DNA of 64,000 nt from Pleodorina starrii (lineage: Eukaryota > Chlorophyta > Chlorophyceae > Chlamydomonadales > Volvocaceae), in contig BRXU01000045.1 of the NCBI GenBank assembly GCA_030267565.1, forward strand, positions 198,501 through 262,500. Reading direction: 5' to 3'. Shown one piece after another: positions 1 to 17,900 of the stretch. Numbering within the stretch: position 1 is the first letter of the stretch; every line of letters begins with the position of its first letter. The translations under genes and the position numbers were made by a program. The notes under the pieces are model-generated. The model was not told the DNA's origin. It saw only the letters and a program-made list of their open reading frames with translations, and made no database searches.

Positions 1-1688
1 GTTGCCGGTGGTGCAATTGTAGATGTATGTGTGTGGTGCGGTCGCGTGGGGGAGCGTGTTCAGGAGTGGCCGTGGCGAGTTGGCGGCTGGAGGTGGGCCC
101 TGGGTGGTGCTGACGGTCACGGCTGTTGAGCTGTGGGCCGTTGAGAACGAGCCGGGTTAGCTGTGGGTTTATGCAAACGATGGAGCGAGGCGACGCGAGG
201 CGACGCGATGATGGTTAGCCAGCACCGGGGAGGGGGGGCGGACGGAGGCCCCATTGGGCAGGGGGCTTATGACGTGTGCCACACTACGTGCGCAACACCA
301 GAGGGAAAGATGTAGGGAGACGTGTGACGTGGCCGCAACGGCCCGCGCGATTGGTGAGGGCCGAGGGGTAGGTGCCTCTGAAGTTGAATCGGCTTGTTTG
401 GTAATTGTTTGCATTTGCAGGTGCGGTTTACATGTGCAGGGGAAGTTCGCAGTTTGCAGGTGCAGTCAAAGATGGACTGGCTTGCAACGCACAGTTTGGT
501 TTGTGTGAATTGGGCCGCGCTGTGTGTGTCATCCCACCGAACCTGCCTTGCCTCGACACCGGAAGAGGTGATGGGGAGGCGACGTTAGAGCCGGAAGCGC
601 CAAGCCCCATCCATCCATACGTGTGTGATGGGGACGACACCGGAAGATAAGGGGCAATGGGCGGCCGAGCCGTCTGACAAGCCCCTGCTGGCCTCGGTAA
701 CGAAACCGTGCGGGTTTTGGTGCACGGGTTTGGGACCACGTGCCGCCCCGTACGTAAGTGGACGCTTGATGAGGCTGCGGGTCTCGTCATGTCTGCAGCC
801 GTTGCTGCGGCCGTTGCTGTGCCGCGTTTCTGTGCCGCGTTCCTACACATACACCAACCTAGCTGCGGGTGCTGCCCCATGGCGGCAGCTGCCGTAGCTT
901 TTACCTGGCGAGAAAGCATAAGGAGGACGTTTCTTGGGAGGGAGCGAGGGGAGGGTTGTTTAACGCTTTGTTTGTGATGGACACACGCGCGCACTCGGTA
1001 CGCCCTTTGCTTTTGTATTACCGGTATCTCACATACACCAGGCAATAAATTGATGCCCATGCATTGCCGCATGTGCGTCGCATGTGTGATACGGCACTAC
1101 GGGTCTCCGTCTCCCTGTGTGTTTTGAGGGGAGTAGTGATGACCGCACCACTGTGAGGTTGGCCGTCATGTTGGCCACTGCTGGGCGCCGCTCAGTGGGG
1201 GGCCGGCCCAGCGGGCAATGTGGGTGGAGACGGCCCTGGCGACTAGTTTGGCGTAAAGGAGGGTACCAATTGGTCTGAAGGGTTAGGTACTGTCTGAGTA
1301 CCCAGAGAAGAAGGACCAGCCAGCAGCCCAGGAGCGACACCCCTTCATGGCGCAGGATGACGGGGCGCGTGGGAGTTAGGTTCCTCCGCGCAAACCTTGT
1401 TGTGGTGGTGGTGGTGGATGTTATTGTTGACGGTTCAGGTGTAAGACTGTGAGCGTGACTCGCCCTGAGAACGGACGAGCACCGGCGGGGGCCCTGACCA
1501 GGCCAAAACACAGCATGACACCTCACATGCCCACTGCCCCACCACCTACCACAACATCACGCACCAACACCAACCGCCACCACCGCCACTGGTCAACCCA
1601 ACCGCCCATCTGCTCCTCGTCCTCCCGTCCGTCAGGCGCGTCCCGCTCCGCTTCCCTCCTCCCAGCCAGGCGCCTCCTGCTCACAGCT
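1..1688. other. Spacer downstream of glutathione reductase, no gene recognised
   Basis: The sequence is GC-rich with open frames on both strands, but none resembles a known protein, repeats elsewhere in the window or shows convincing splice structure. The 3' UTR of the minus-strand reductase must lie here. A minus-strand TGTAA, the usual volvocine polyadenylation signal, can be read at 428-432, but that would imply a UTR over 1.2 kb, so I do not rely on it. Confidence 0.5.
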
Positions 1689-8326
<6,638 letters not shown>

Positions 8327-8727
8327 TTCTGAGCTAGTTGCAGATTGCTTGCAGCCTATCCTTGTGAGCTTAAGCCTTTATTGCTGTCGGATACAACGCT
8401 GAAGACACCCTTATGAAGGGATTATGACACCGCTACGCGGGTCCAGTTATAGCTCGGACGTAAATTAATATGTCAAAGGGACTTTAGAGAGCGTCTAATC
8501 CCGAGCCGTTCGGGTTGTCAGCCCAACACAAATGGTGGCGTGCTCGATCGTGGTGGTAGTTGGAACCCCGTATTCTGTACGGCCTTGCGCGGAAGCTCGT
8601 TCAGTGGTTGCCTGGTTGGTATGTTTCGCGCAGGTCACACAACCGATCAACGATACTTTTGCTGACGCAAAGCTGCGAAACGGAAAACCCAGCTTTGACG
8701 ACACACATCGCCCTGGCCATCAACAAA
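8327..8727. promoter_or_regulatory. Shared spacer between divergent reductase and epimerase genes
   Basis: The two start codons lie head-to-head 401 bp apart with no other gene between, so both promoters and 5' UTRs must fit here. The middle (8400-8500) is AT-richer, including ATTAATATG near 8467. No specific element can be assigned. An in-frame ATG at 8560 extends the epimerase ORF upstream but gives a basic, non-conserved N terminus. Confidence 0.5.
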
Positions 8728-11700
8728 ATGCGCGTGCTGGCCGGCGTTCTGCTGGGATCAAGCGTTGCCCTTGCAGCGTTGACATTGCTGCGCCTTCGCG
8801 CTCGGCGCGAACAATCTTGGCATTCGTCGTTGCCGGTGTTCAAGTTGAAGAATGCCAACGGGATGGAGGTGCACGTGTCCGTCTTCGGCGCAGCGATTTT
8901 GAAGATAATGGTCCCCGACAAGAAGGGGAGCAGGGCGGACGTCGTCTTGGGCTACAATACGGTGGAGGAGTATGAGGTGCGGGGATGGCAGAGTTCCGCT
9001 ATTATTTAGCCGTCTGCATCCATTTGCTGGTTTTCTTTTCATCAAGCACAGGATCACTGCTGCAATTCGCAAATGTAACTTTTGTGTCGGGAGCGGCCAT
9101 GAGAAGGCGCCACCAAGCACCAACTCCGACGGGTCGACCCCTGGATACGTACTCCTCCTCGCCCCTCTCCCTTCCCACTTCTCCTGCTTCACCCTTCGCC
9201 GCAGCAGGCTCATTCCCAACCCCAGCCTCCCCCTACTCCTTCGTCTCGCCCTCACATGGACTCCCCCGCATCTCTCATCACATGTGTCCCAGCATCCACA
9301 TCCGTACTTCCCTGCCTGGGCCCCCCGGGGCTCCCCCTAAAACACCTTCCACTCTCAAACCCAACCTGCACCTCATATGAGATATGACACCCGCATAATA
9401 CCATCCTACCCTCATGATAACCCTCCACCCCCCTCCAGACCGCCACTCCCTGCACCTACTTTGGCGTGATTGTGGGTCGTGTAGCCAACCGCATCGCCAA
9501 CGCGCGCTTCACCCTCAACGGGGTGGAGTACCCGCTGCTGGCCAACGACGGAACCAACACGCTGCACGGTGGGTTGGGGTTGGTTGGTTGGGGTCCGAGG
9601 GGCTCGGCCTAGGGGGCCTGGGCATAGCGGGGGGCTTGGCTGGGGGCTCGGCCTAGGGGGCCTGGGCATAGCGGGGGGCTTGGCGGGGGGGGGGGCTCGG
9701 CCTAGGGGGCTTGGCGGGGGGCTTGGCTGGTGCAGGGAGTTTAAAACAACGATAGCCGAGAACCTACCCAGAAGTACTTATGCCAGACATCTTCAGCTTG
9801 CTCATCACTCCGGCCTGTTCCCTCTCTCTGTTATTTTCCCTCAGCCCTGGTCCTCCACCTTGCCTGCCTTGTCCTCCCCCGCTCTCCCCCCGTTCTCCCC
9901 CCGCTCTCCCCCGCTCTCCCCCGCTCTCCCCCCTCTACAACCCCGTCCCCCCAGGCGGTCTCAAGGGGCTGCATAAGCGCGTGTGGGAGGGTCGGCTGGT
10001 TCGCGGGGAGGACTTCGAGGCGGTTCAGCTGCACTACACCAGCCCCGAGGGGGAGGAGGTGAGGGAGAGGAGGCTGCGGGGGAGGGGGGAGACAATCGAT
10101 ACATACGGGGGAGACATACGGGGGAGACGGGGGGAGACGAGGGCCTTTGTGGCAGCTGCACTACTTACCGGCCCCGAGGGGGAGGAGGCGTGAGGTTTGC
10201 GGTGGATTGAGGTTGGGATTGAGGTCTGGAGCGCGATGGCGGGCTGGCGGGCTGGCGGGTTGCAGCTGCGATTCATCCACTCCCCCACAGCACACGCCCT
10301 CCCACACCACTCGCCCTCCCACAGCCCCCAACCCTCCAACCCCCCGGGTCTCTATACGTGGATACCCCACCCCAAACCCCCTTTCTTCCTCCGAACCAAC
10401 CAACCAACCCCCGCCTGCCTCCTCCCCTCCTCCTTGCACCGACACAGGGCTTCTCCGGCACGCTGCACGTGAGCGTTACGTACCGCCTCGACCTGTACGA
10501 CAACCGGCTCACGACAAGCATCGTGGCGACAACGGACGAGGCCACGCCGGGTGGGAACGTGTGTTTTTTTTTTGAGGGGGAGTGAGAGGGGATGGGGGGG
10601 CCGGGGCGGGTGAGGTAGGTGGGTTGGGTGGGTTTGGTGTGCGGGGGAAACCCTTCCTTCCTTCCTTCGCTGCGGCTAGTACGTCTTCTCTAAACCCCGA
10701 ATGCGAATGCGGGCTGGGCGAATGCACTTTGCTTAACAGCGCCCATGTACGGTATGCTGCCGACAGACAGACAGGCGCTATCTCGCGCACCCCGCCCGGC
10801 TGAGGACTGATCCAGATCCGGGATCCTTCAGCAGCTGTTCTCTGTACCCAGAGACCGCTTTCCTTTTTGACGTGACGCCCTCCCAACCCATCCCCTCCCC
10901 TGCCCAACCCGTGCGACACGTGCCCCTCACCTGTCGACCAAACACACACAAACACAACCACCCATTCACACACCCATTTACACCCACAGTCAACATCGCG
11001 CAGCACTCGTACTTCAACCTGGGAGGCCACACTACCGGCGGCAGCAGCAGCGGCAGTGGCAGCGGCGGCGGCATGTCCATTCTGGGTCACCGGCTGCGTC
11101 TGCACGGCGCCGACCACTTCACGCCCGTGTCTCCGGCGCTGGTACCAAGTGGTGAGGTGGCGCCGGTGGCGGGGACGCCCTTTGACTTCACGGCAGCGGC
11201 AGCTGCTGCCCCGGAGGCTGCGGGTGCTGAGGGCGGTGGAGTTGCGCTGCTGCCGGCTCACACCATTGGAAGCCGCATTGAGCAGGTGGGGCCGCGTGGG
11301 GGGGGGGGCGCTCTGCAGGCAGGCAGGCCCATGGGTTGGGGGATGGATGGATGGACGGATGGTTGGGTGGATGGATGGGTGGACGGATGGGTGGGTGGGT
11401 GGGGGATGGGAACGCCGGCGGGTTTGGCGGGGTTTGGCGGAGGTGTGTGTGGCGTCGGTCGTGGGTCATGGTGGTTGGCGTGGAGCCTGGAGCCTCGAGG
11501 ATGAAAAAGGCGCTCTCCGCAAAGACGCTCTTCAAAATACAAGACGATTCCCACACATGCTATCTTCCGGGCTCTCTCGACTTCGACCCCACCCTGCTGC
11601 GGCCCGACCACCCCACCACCCGACCTGCTGAAATCGAGCAGCGTTCCCGCCTCCGCGGCCCCACGACCCGCCTACGTCCCTCCGCTGCGGGCTCGTTTTA

Positions 11701-13288
11701 TGTTTGCCCCACCCCACCCCCACCCGCCCACTGCCGCACGTGTGTGTCCACCTGGCCGCCTTCTCCCCCTTCTCTCTCTCTCTCAGTGTATTTATGTGTG
11801 TGTGATCATGTGTCCCTGTCCCTGTCCCCTCGGTGTCCGCCCCTCCCCCTCCCCCCGCTGCTGCTGCAGGTCCCCGGTGCGGCCCCCGGAGGATACGACC
11901 ACAACTACGTGCTGTTTGGGATGGGGCCGCAGGTGGGGGGGGGGATGGGTGGGGGGTGTGTGGAGGGGAGGAGGGTAAGGAAGCAGGGGTGGGGGGGGGT
12001 TGATGGGGATCGAGGGGGGGTGCGGGGAGTGGGGTTGGGCCTTTCGAGGGAGTGAGTGAGAGGGCGTGACGGCCGTGAATAAGGATTAGCGGCAGAGCGG
12101 CACTGCGGCAGCGCCGTCCCGTCCCCACCCACCCACCCACCCGCCCGGCCACTCCGCCTCCACTCCCTGCGCGCCCCTTCTCACCTTGGCTGCGGCCCCG
12201 TCCTGCCGCCGCCCTCCTCCTCACTCCACTCCTCACGCCGGCCCCCCCCCCCCCACCTCCCCGCCTCGCCGCCTCCTCAGGCGCGTGTCCTCACGAAGAA
12301 CGGCATGGCCAGCGAAAAGTGAGTGAGGCTCGGGTTCACTTGGGATCTCTTTAGTTTGGGATCTCTGTCGTTCGGGCTCTCTGTCGTTTGCCTTATAAGG
12401 CCTTATTAGCTTTAGCTCCTCGCTCGGGCCGGAGACGCGGAAAGGCGCGGACAAGGGTCAGGACATGGAACAGGGTTGGTTTTAGGGTTTGTCAACCCGG
12501 CTGGTGACAACAAAAGGGGGAAGACACTCGTTTTTCCACCACCGATTGCCGTACTGCCGTGCACGCTGAATGTCGTACTACTATGTACGACACAGGCCCA
12601 AGCTTGCCGCCACGCTGGTGGATCCCGTCAGCGGCCGCGCGATGGACTTGCTGACCACCGCACCCGGGGTGCAGTTTTACTGTGAGTTGCCACCCGCCGC
12701 GTCTTTCTATCTCGCTCTAGACTTATGTTTTAGGGTTTCTTTCCGGGGCCCGGGGTTCAGGATGTATGGGTTTGGCGGTGTGGGTGTGTGCTAGGGTTTG
12801 GGTATCTGACATCTGAGATGTGAGTCGCCGAGTCGCTGCAACCTGGTCGTTGCATCGATCACTGCATTTTAACCATTTGGGGAAAACCCCCCTATTCTGA
12901 CATCCTGACAGCTCTTGCCAATTCGGACTTTCCGATTCGACTTTTTCTGTTCTCGCTTGAATATATCCCTGCTGCGGCTCCCACACGCACCCGCCCACCG
13001 TCTGTCTGATGTATGGTTGCTTGTCGCATCGCCCCTTTTGTCGCATCGTCCCCCCGTCCATCCATCCACCGCCTCCCTCTACCCCGTCGATCGGTCTTCG
13101 CAGCCGGCAACTTCCTGGACGGATCGGTGACGGGCAAGTACGGCGTCAAGTACGGCAAACACGCGGGGCTGTGTCTGGAGACGCAGGGCTTCCCCAACGC
13201 CGTCAACGAACCCAACTTCCCAACCGTCGTATTGCAACCGCAAGACACCTACCACCACGACATTGTTTACCGCTTTTACAACGTCTGA
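8728..13288 (+). CDS. GALM: Aldose 1-epimerase (galactose mutarotase), complete, 9 exons
   Basis: Interconverts alpha and beta anomers of aldoses such as galactose and glucose. Exons: 8728-8976, 9439-9568, 9955-10058, 10448-10550, 10990-11285, 11870-11932, 12281-12318, 12596-12681, 13104-13288. They total 1254 nt (417 aa), all in phase. Family motifs appear in order: [17 protein letters not shown], the catalytic His in [11 protein letters not shown], the active-site Asp in GGYDHNYV, and the general base Glu in [12 protein letters not shown]. The C terminus YHHDIVYRF is typical. The start at 8728 (CAACAAAATG) gives a hydrophobic N terminus of about 20 residues then RLRARR, so a secretory signal or membrane anchor is likely; most family members are cytosolic. 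A Gly/Ser and a poly-Ala insert lie in exon 5. A TGTAA at 13842 is a possible poly(A) signal. Exon 8 contains the left breakpoint of the segmental duplication. Confidence 0.96.
9587..9733. repeat. GC-rich minisatellite in epimerase intron 2
   Basis: About three imperfect units of a roughly 40-bp sequence built on CTCGGCCTAGGGGGCCTGGG followed by GCATAGC and GGGGGCTTGGC. Purely intronic. Confidence 0.8.
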
Positions 13289-14908
13289 AATAATGGCGTG
13301 TCATGTTATCATCTCATGGGTCTCAGAGCTAGCTAGCTAGCAGCTACCGTTTGCTCGATGGATCGTCTCATGGGTCTCAGAGCTAGCTAGCTAGCAGCTA
13401 CCGTTTGCTCGGTGGATCGGTCGAGCGAGCTTGGCTTGGCTTGACTTGGCGGGTGGAGCGAGCTGTTGGCGGATTCATACGTACTAATGCGTCCTATTGA
13501 GGCGAGTCAGCAACAGCGCGCCGATCGATGCCTCTGGATGGTCTCTCACGCGACAAGCAAAGCCGCTCCGATTCAATCCGCTCCTGCTGCCCCGCCCGGC
13601 ATACGGCGTGCGTGGTGCACATATGCACGGGAGGGAAACGTGCGACAAAGGGCGTGGTGCGTGCGTGGCGGTAGGGTAAACTGCGTGCGTGCGTGGAAGC
13701 AGGCGGCGGCTCGCGTTTGGGCACTCTGCAGAGAGGGTCAGCATACGGTACATCGATGGTATGCTGACGACCTCCAGGATGGCGGGATCCCTGGCAATCG
13801 GTGGCTGTATGGTACGTTGTCGTTTCGGCTTTTCTGGGGAATGTAAGTGCGCGGGTCATCAGGTGATGCATGTTGCCTTGGGAGCGAGGTACGTTTGTAG
13901 GTGCAAGTATGTAGATGTGGCGCATGGTTCGTGATATGCCGGTACGTACCTTGCTTGGAACGGAGGTGCGTAACAGCTGGCTGGGGCGCTGGGTGCGAAG
14001 TAAGCGAGGGAGGGAGGGAGGGAGGAGTGCTGCGGTATGCAGGCAGGGGTGGACAGGTAGGGGTATCTGGATGAAACAGCCATCGCTCGGAGCGAGCAAT
14101 GGTGGGAAAGGATGAACCTGTCTAGCCACCTCGCCACCTCGCGCGCTCGTGTATCATAATGTGTTTATCGATGGCTGGGGCCCGATGCCGGACGAACCCT
14201 GATGAAGGGACCACCAGCAGCGCAGCGAGACTGACCCCGGTCTGCTTGATCTGGGCGAGCGGCGGCGGCTTTATATGTGCCCAAGTTGCGTGGAGCGAGC
14301 AAGCTGTTCCTTTCCTGGTGTTACACTACATACATTCCCTCACCTCTACCGGTGCCGATCGCACCACATCCTCCACATATATCTCTCGCTGGCGACAAGC
14401 GAAACACCAAACGTTAGCGTTACGTGCTGCTAAATTACTGATGGCAATCAACAGAGGCAACAACGTAGGTAATAATAACAACCGCTGACAACCACTAGGT
14501 AGATCAACACAAGACTTCAACCACTGATGACAACCATAGAACAACAATCACTGAACAACGATCTAACCACTGCCGATCCGACGCACGGTAAACAACCTAC
14601 ACCGCGGGCCTACGCGTCGGCCACGATTGTCCATTATCAGCACTATCATACTCCTCGCTGCACTAATAATATTGCGCACAGAAGACGACGGGCACCTTCG
14701 TTCGGCAAGGGAGCCGACCGGCTGCCCTCCCGCCCGTATAGACCACTAGCAACCATACTCTTGTTGCTCCAGCCCTTGCTACAATCAAGCGCAAGGGTGC
14801 GCACCACAGCACGCACCTTGCCTGCTGCTGCTGCTGCTGCTCCGCCCATACCTGCAATGCTGCCGCCAGCAGGCGGATCCTATCATACATCAACCGCCGT
14901 CTCGCTTA
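13289..14908. other. Spacer between epimerase and lipase 1 (convergent 3' ends)
   Basis: Holds both 3' UTRs. A plus-strand TGTAA at 13842 (epimerase) and a minus-strand TGTAA at 14326 (lipase) are candidate poly(A) signals; the latter has a counterpart in unit 2. The stretch 13009-14146 is absent from unit 2. I see no further gene. Confidence 0.6.
13312..13419. repeat. Two 54-bp direct repeats after the epimerase stop
   Basis: Units 13312-13365 and 13366-13419 are almost identical. Both contain CTCATGGGTCTCAGAGC and an AGCTAGCTAGCTAG run. Confidence 0.9.
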
Positions 14909-17900
14909 TTAAGCCGCCGTCTTCTTGGCTCCGCCCGCCGGCCAGATGTCCGGCCGCGGCGCCGCCGTCGTCTTGGACGGCGGCGGCGGCGCCGCCGCGC
15001 CGATCGTCGTCGGCCGCGCCTGAGGCTGGTTCCAATCCGAGTCGTAGCTGTACAGCGCGGCGGGGTAGTAATCCCGCATGGAGTGGTCGACCATGCCGGA
15101 TGCCGCCACGGGCCAGAAGACCACGCCAATCACCAGCAGCAGCAAGGCATCCAGAATGACGGCGCCGGAGAAGATGTAGAGGCCGAAACTGATGGCCGCG
15201 GCCTGCGCCGCTACCATGAGGAAGGTCAGGCCCAGGCCCAACATCATCGGCAGGCCGGCGAACAGCGCGGCGGCGCGGGTCAGGATGTTGAGGAAGCTGA
15301 GCCAGGGCGGCAGGCTGCCGGTGCGGCGGAAGGCGGGGAAGATGGCGCAGGCGAGCTTGGTCGCGTTGTCCTGCGTGCATTCATGTATACATAGGCGGGC
15401 GAGAGCGCTTAAGCATTAAGAGTGCCATCAGAAAATACGCGAAAGTTGAGGCGAAAACCCTAAATTATTTGTTGCAGAGTGTAGCTGTATATCAATGCAA
15501 TGCAGATCACTGGAACGGTACTGTATGGGCTCGTCACGTACGCACCCCGTCGCCCGCCACGCGCGCATCTTTCGCGTCAGGTTCAAACCCGCCGACCTAT
15601 CGATCTGTAAAAATATTTTTTATTGTTACAGATAGATAATAGATATTTAACTACATACATACGTACTCGCTCAGGACAAGCGCCCCAACCAACCGCCTCG
15701 CTCTGCATGTGGTCGTATGACTGTTGATGACTGATCGACCGATCCTATCGCCGGTACCCGCGGAATGAAGTACCGGCGGCGGAAGTCAACCGAACAAACG
15801 AACGAACGGAGCGAACGAACTAACCGCAAGCGACTTGAAATAAAAGATGGGCGGCTGTTCCACCACGTTGTTCACGGGCGGTGCCAACTGCATCCTCTCC
15901 CGCTGCTCCGCCGACGGCAGCTGCCGGCTCTTGACGGCGTAGGCCTGGCCAGGCACCAGGCGGGCGGGCGGCTGCATCGCGTTGAGGTTGGGCACGAGGC
16001 CGGGGTTCAGGTAGTCGTTCTGGATGAGCAGCAGGGTGCCGGAGTGCTGGAAGCCGCTGTCGACGGCCGGCGGGATGCGCGTGATGATGTCATTGGTGTT
16101 GACGATGCGGAAGTACCTGCAAATGAAGTTAAAAGAAAGGAAGGAACGCATCGCATACCACGATGATAACGGGAATGAAGATCAGGGACGGATAAGACCA
16201 AACTGAGGGGTCAAGCCACATTAGCAATAATAAAGCAGCATGCAGCGAGCGCAACGGCTTCGAGGAAGGCTACAGATAGAGGCCCACCACCCACAAACAC
16301 CAGCACGTACGGCCCTGCCGCCCCCCCCCGCCCCACCTCGGGCGCACTCCGTTTGCCCCGTCTCCGGCGACGGCGGTGGCCCTGTTGAGCAACTCCGTGT
16401 ACAGCGGACCACCCACCCGGGGCTGGCCCCTGCAGAGCAAAGCAAAGCACGCAGCAACGGCGGATGGAGCATGGCAGGCGGGCACCGATAAATGTACGAC
16501 ACACATACACAGCAGCAACAACGAACACGCACGTGGATTATGATACAGCGTGCGTGTGCGGGGCGGGGTGAGTCATGTGGCCCGTAGACAGCTGATGATC
16601 GGTGCACGACCTGCTGCGTGCCCGCCCCTGCTACCCTATGTACTATCAATCAAGCTCACGGCTACTGACATGTATGCGTGTTGCACGCATCGATCCCACG
16701 CAGCAAGCACCCTACCCAACCAGTTAACCACGCGTGTACATACCAAGTGTAGATGGCGCCGCGGTTGAGCGCATCACGCACGGCAGCCCGGTGCGGGTCG
16801 TTGGCCTTGTCCACGGGCGGCAGGAGCACGGCGGCGGAGAAGAGGTTGGTCAGCGCGCCTCCCAGAGAGTGACCTGCGTGCAGCGAACAAGCGAGCGAGC
16901 AGCATTTATTTATGCACTTATTTTCAGAAAATACGTAGTTTTTATAGGGTTTTACTTTGCGTATTTAGATGCTTCATAATTTTCAGTTGCCCTCGATGGC
17001 CGCGCGCCCAGCCAATCCATCGAACTCATTTACCTGTCACGTAGAAGTGAGCTCCCTCCCCGAGCTTCCCGAGCTCGTCCGCAATGGAGCTCACCAACTC
17101 GCTGAACGGCGAGCAGGCCTTGGAGGTCCGCGGGATGATGGCCGGGGTCGTGGGGCCCCACTCCGTCAGCTCGAATTGCGCCGTGCTGTATGTATGTGGA
17201 TGGGCAGCAGGTACGTATTTAGACCGAGACATGCGCGCAGGCGATCGATGATGGGATGTGTGTATGCATGTATGCCGGTGTGAGCGGGCAGGTGTGTACG
17301 TTATTAGGATCACAGGTAGGTAGGGGTTCAAGGTTGCAGCTCGCGCTAGCTTCGTTCATTTATTGAGAGCTTCGTCGAGCGGGATGCCATTACCAGCTAC
17401 ATGCATGCATACATACGGAAGTCCCGTTCCTGCTGTTGCCATTACCGTTCTATTACCTTCCTGCTGTTGCCATTACCGTTCTACTACCATTACCGTTGAC
17501 CGTTACCGCGTCTCACATGGGCTGCAGCTGCTCGTCCAGGCCCAGGCAGTGTTTGAAACCCTCGTGGAAGAAGCCGTACTTCCACGCCGCGCCGCCGTCA
17601 TCGGCAGGCGGGATAACGCCCACGAAATCTGCAGCGGCGGACGTCGGTATATACGTGTTCAGATATATATGATGACGGAATATGCCGCCGGCCCGCCGTC
17701 GGCTCGCCGCCGGCCCGCCCACCGCTGTTGCCCCTTCTGCTCATCACTATATATCTAGCTACCCGCGCTCGCTCGCTCAGCCGATCGACCCGCCAAGAGC
17801 TCAACAGGCATACCTCCCATCCACCTACCTACCACCTACCGGTTATCCGCTGCTAACTTCCCATCGCTCCTTCAACTTCCCCCTCCCCGCCCTTACCTTA

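Noticed and set aside
428..1072. Minus-strand ORF of 214 codons
   Set aside because: It is open because of GC-rich composition. No known motif, no splice structure, and plus-strand frames over the same bases are open too.
10509..12236. Minus-strand ORFs of 250 and 234 codons opposite the epimerase
   Set aside because: Shadows of the plus-strand epimerase exons and GC-rich introns, with no recognisable content of their own.
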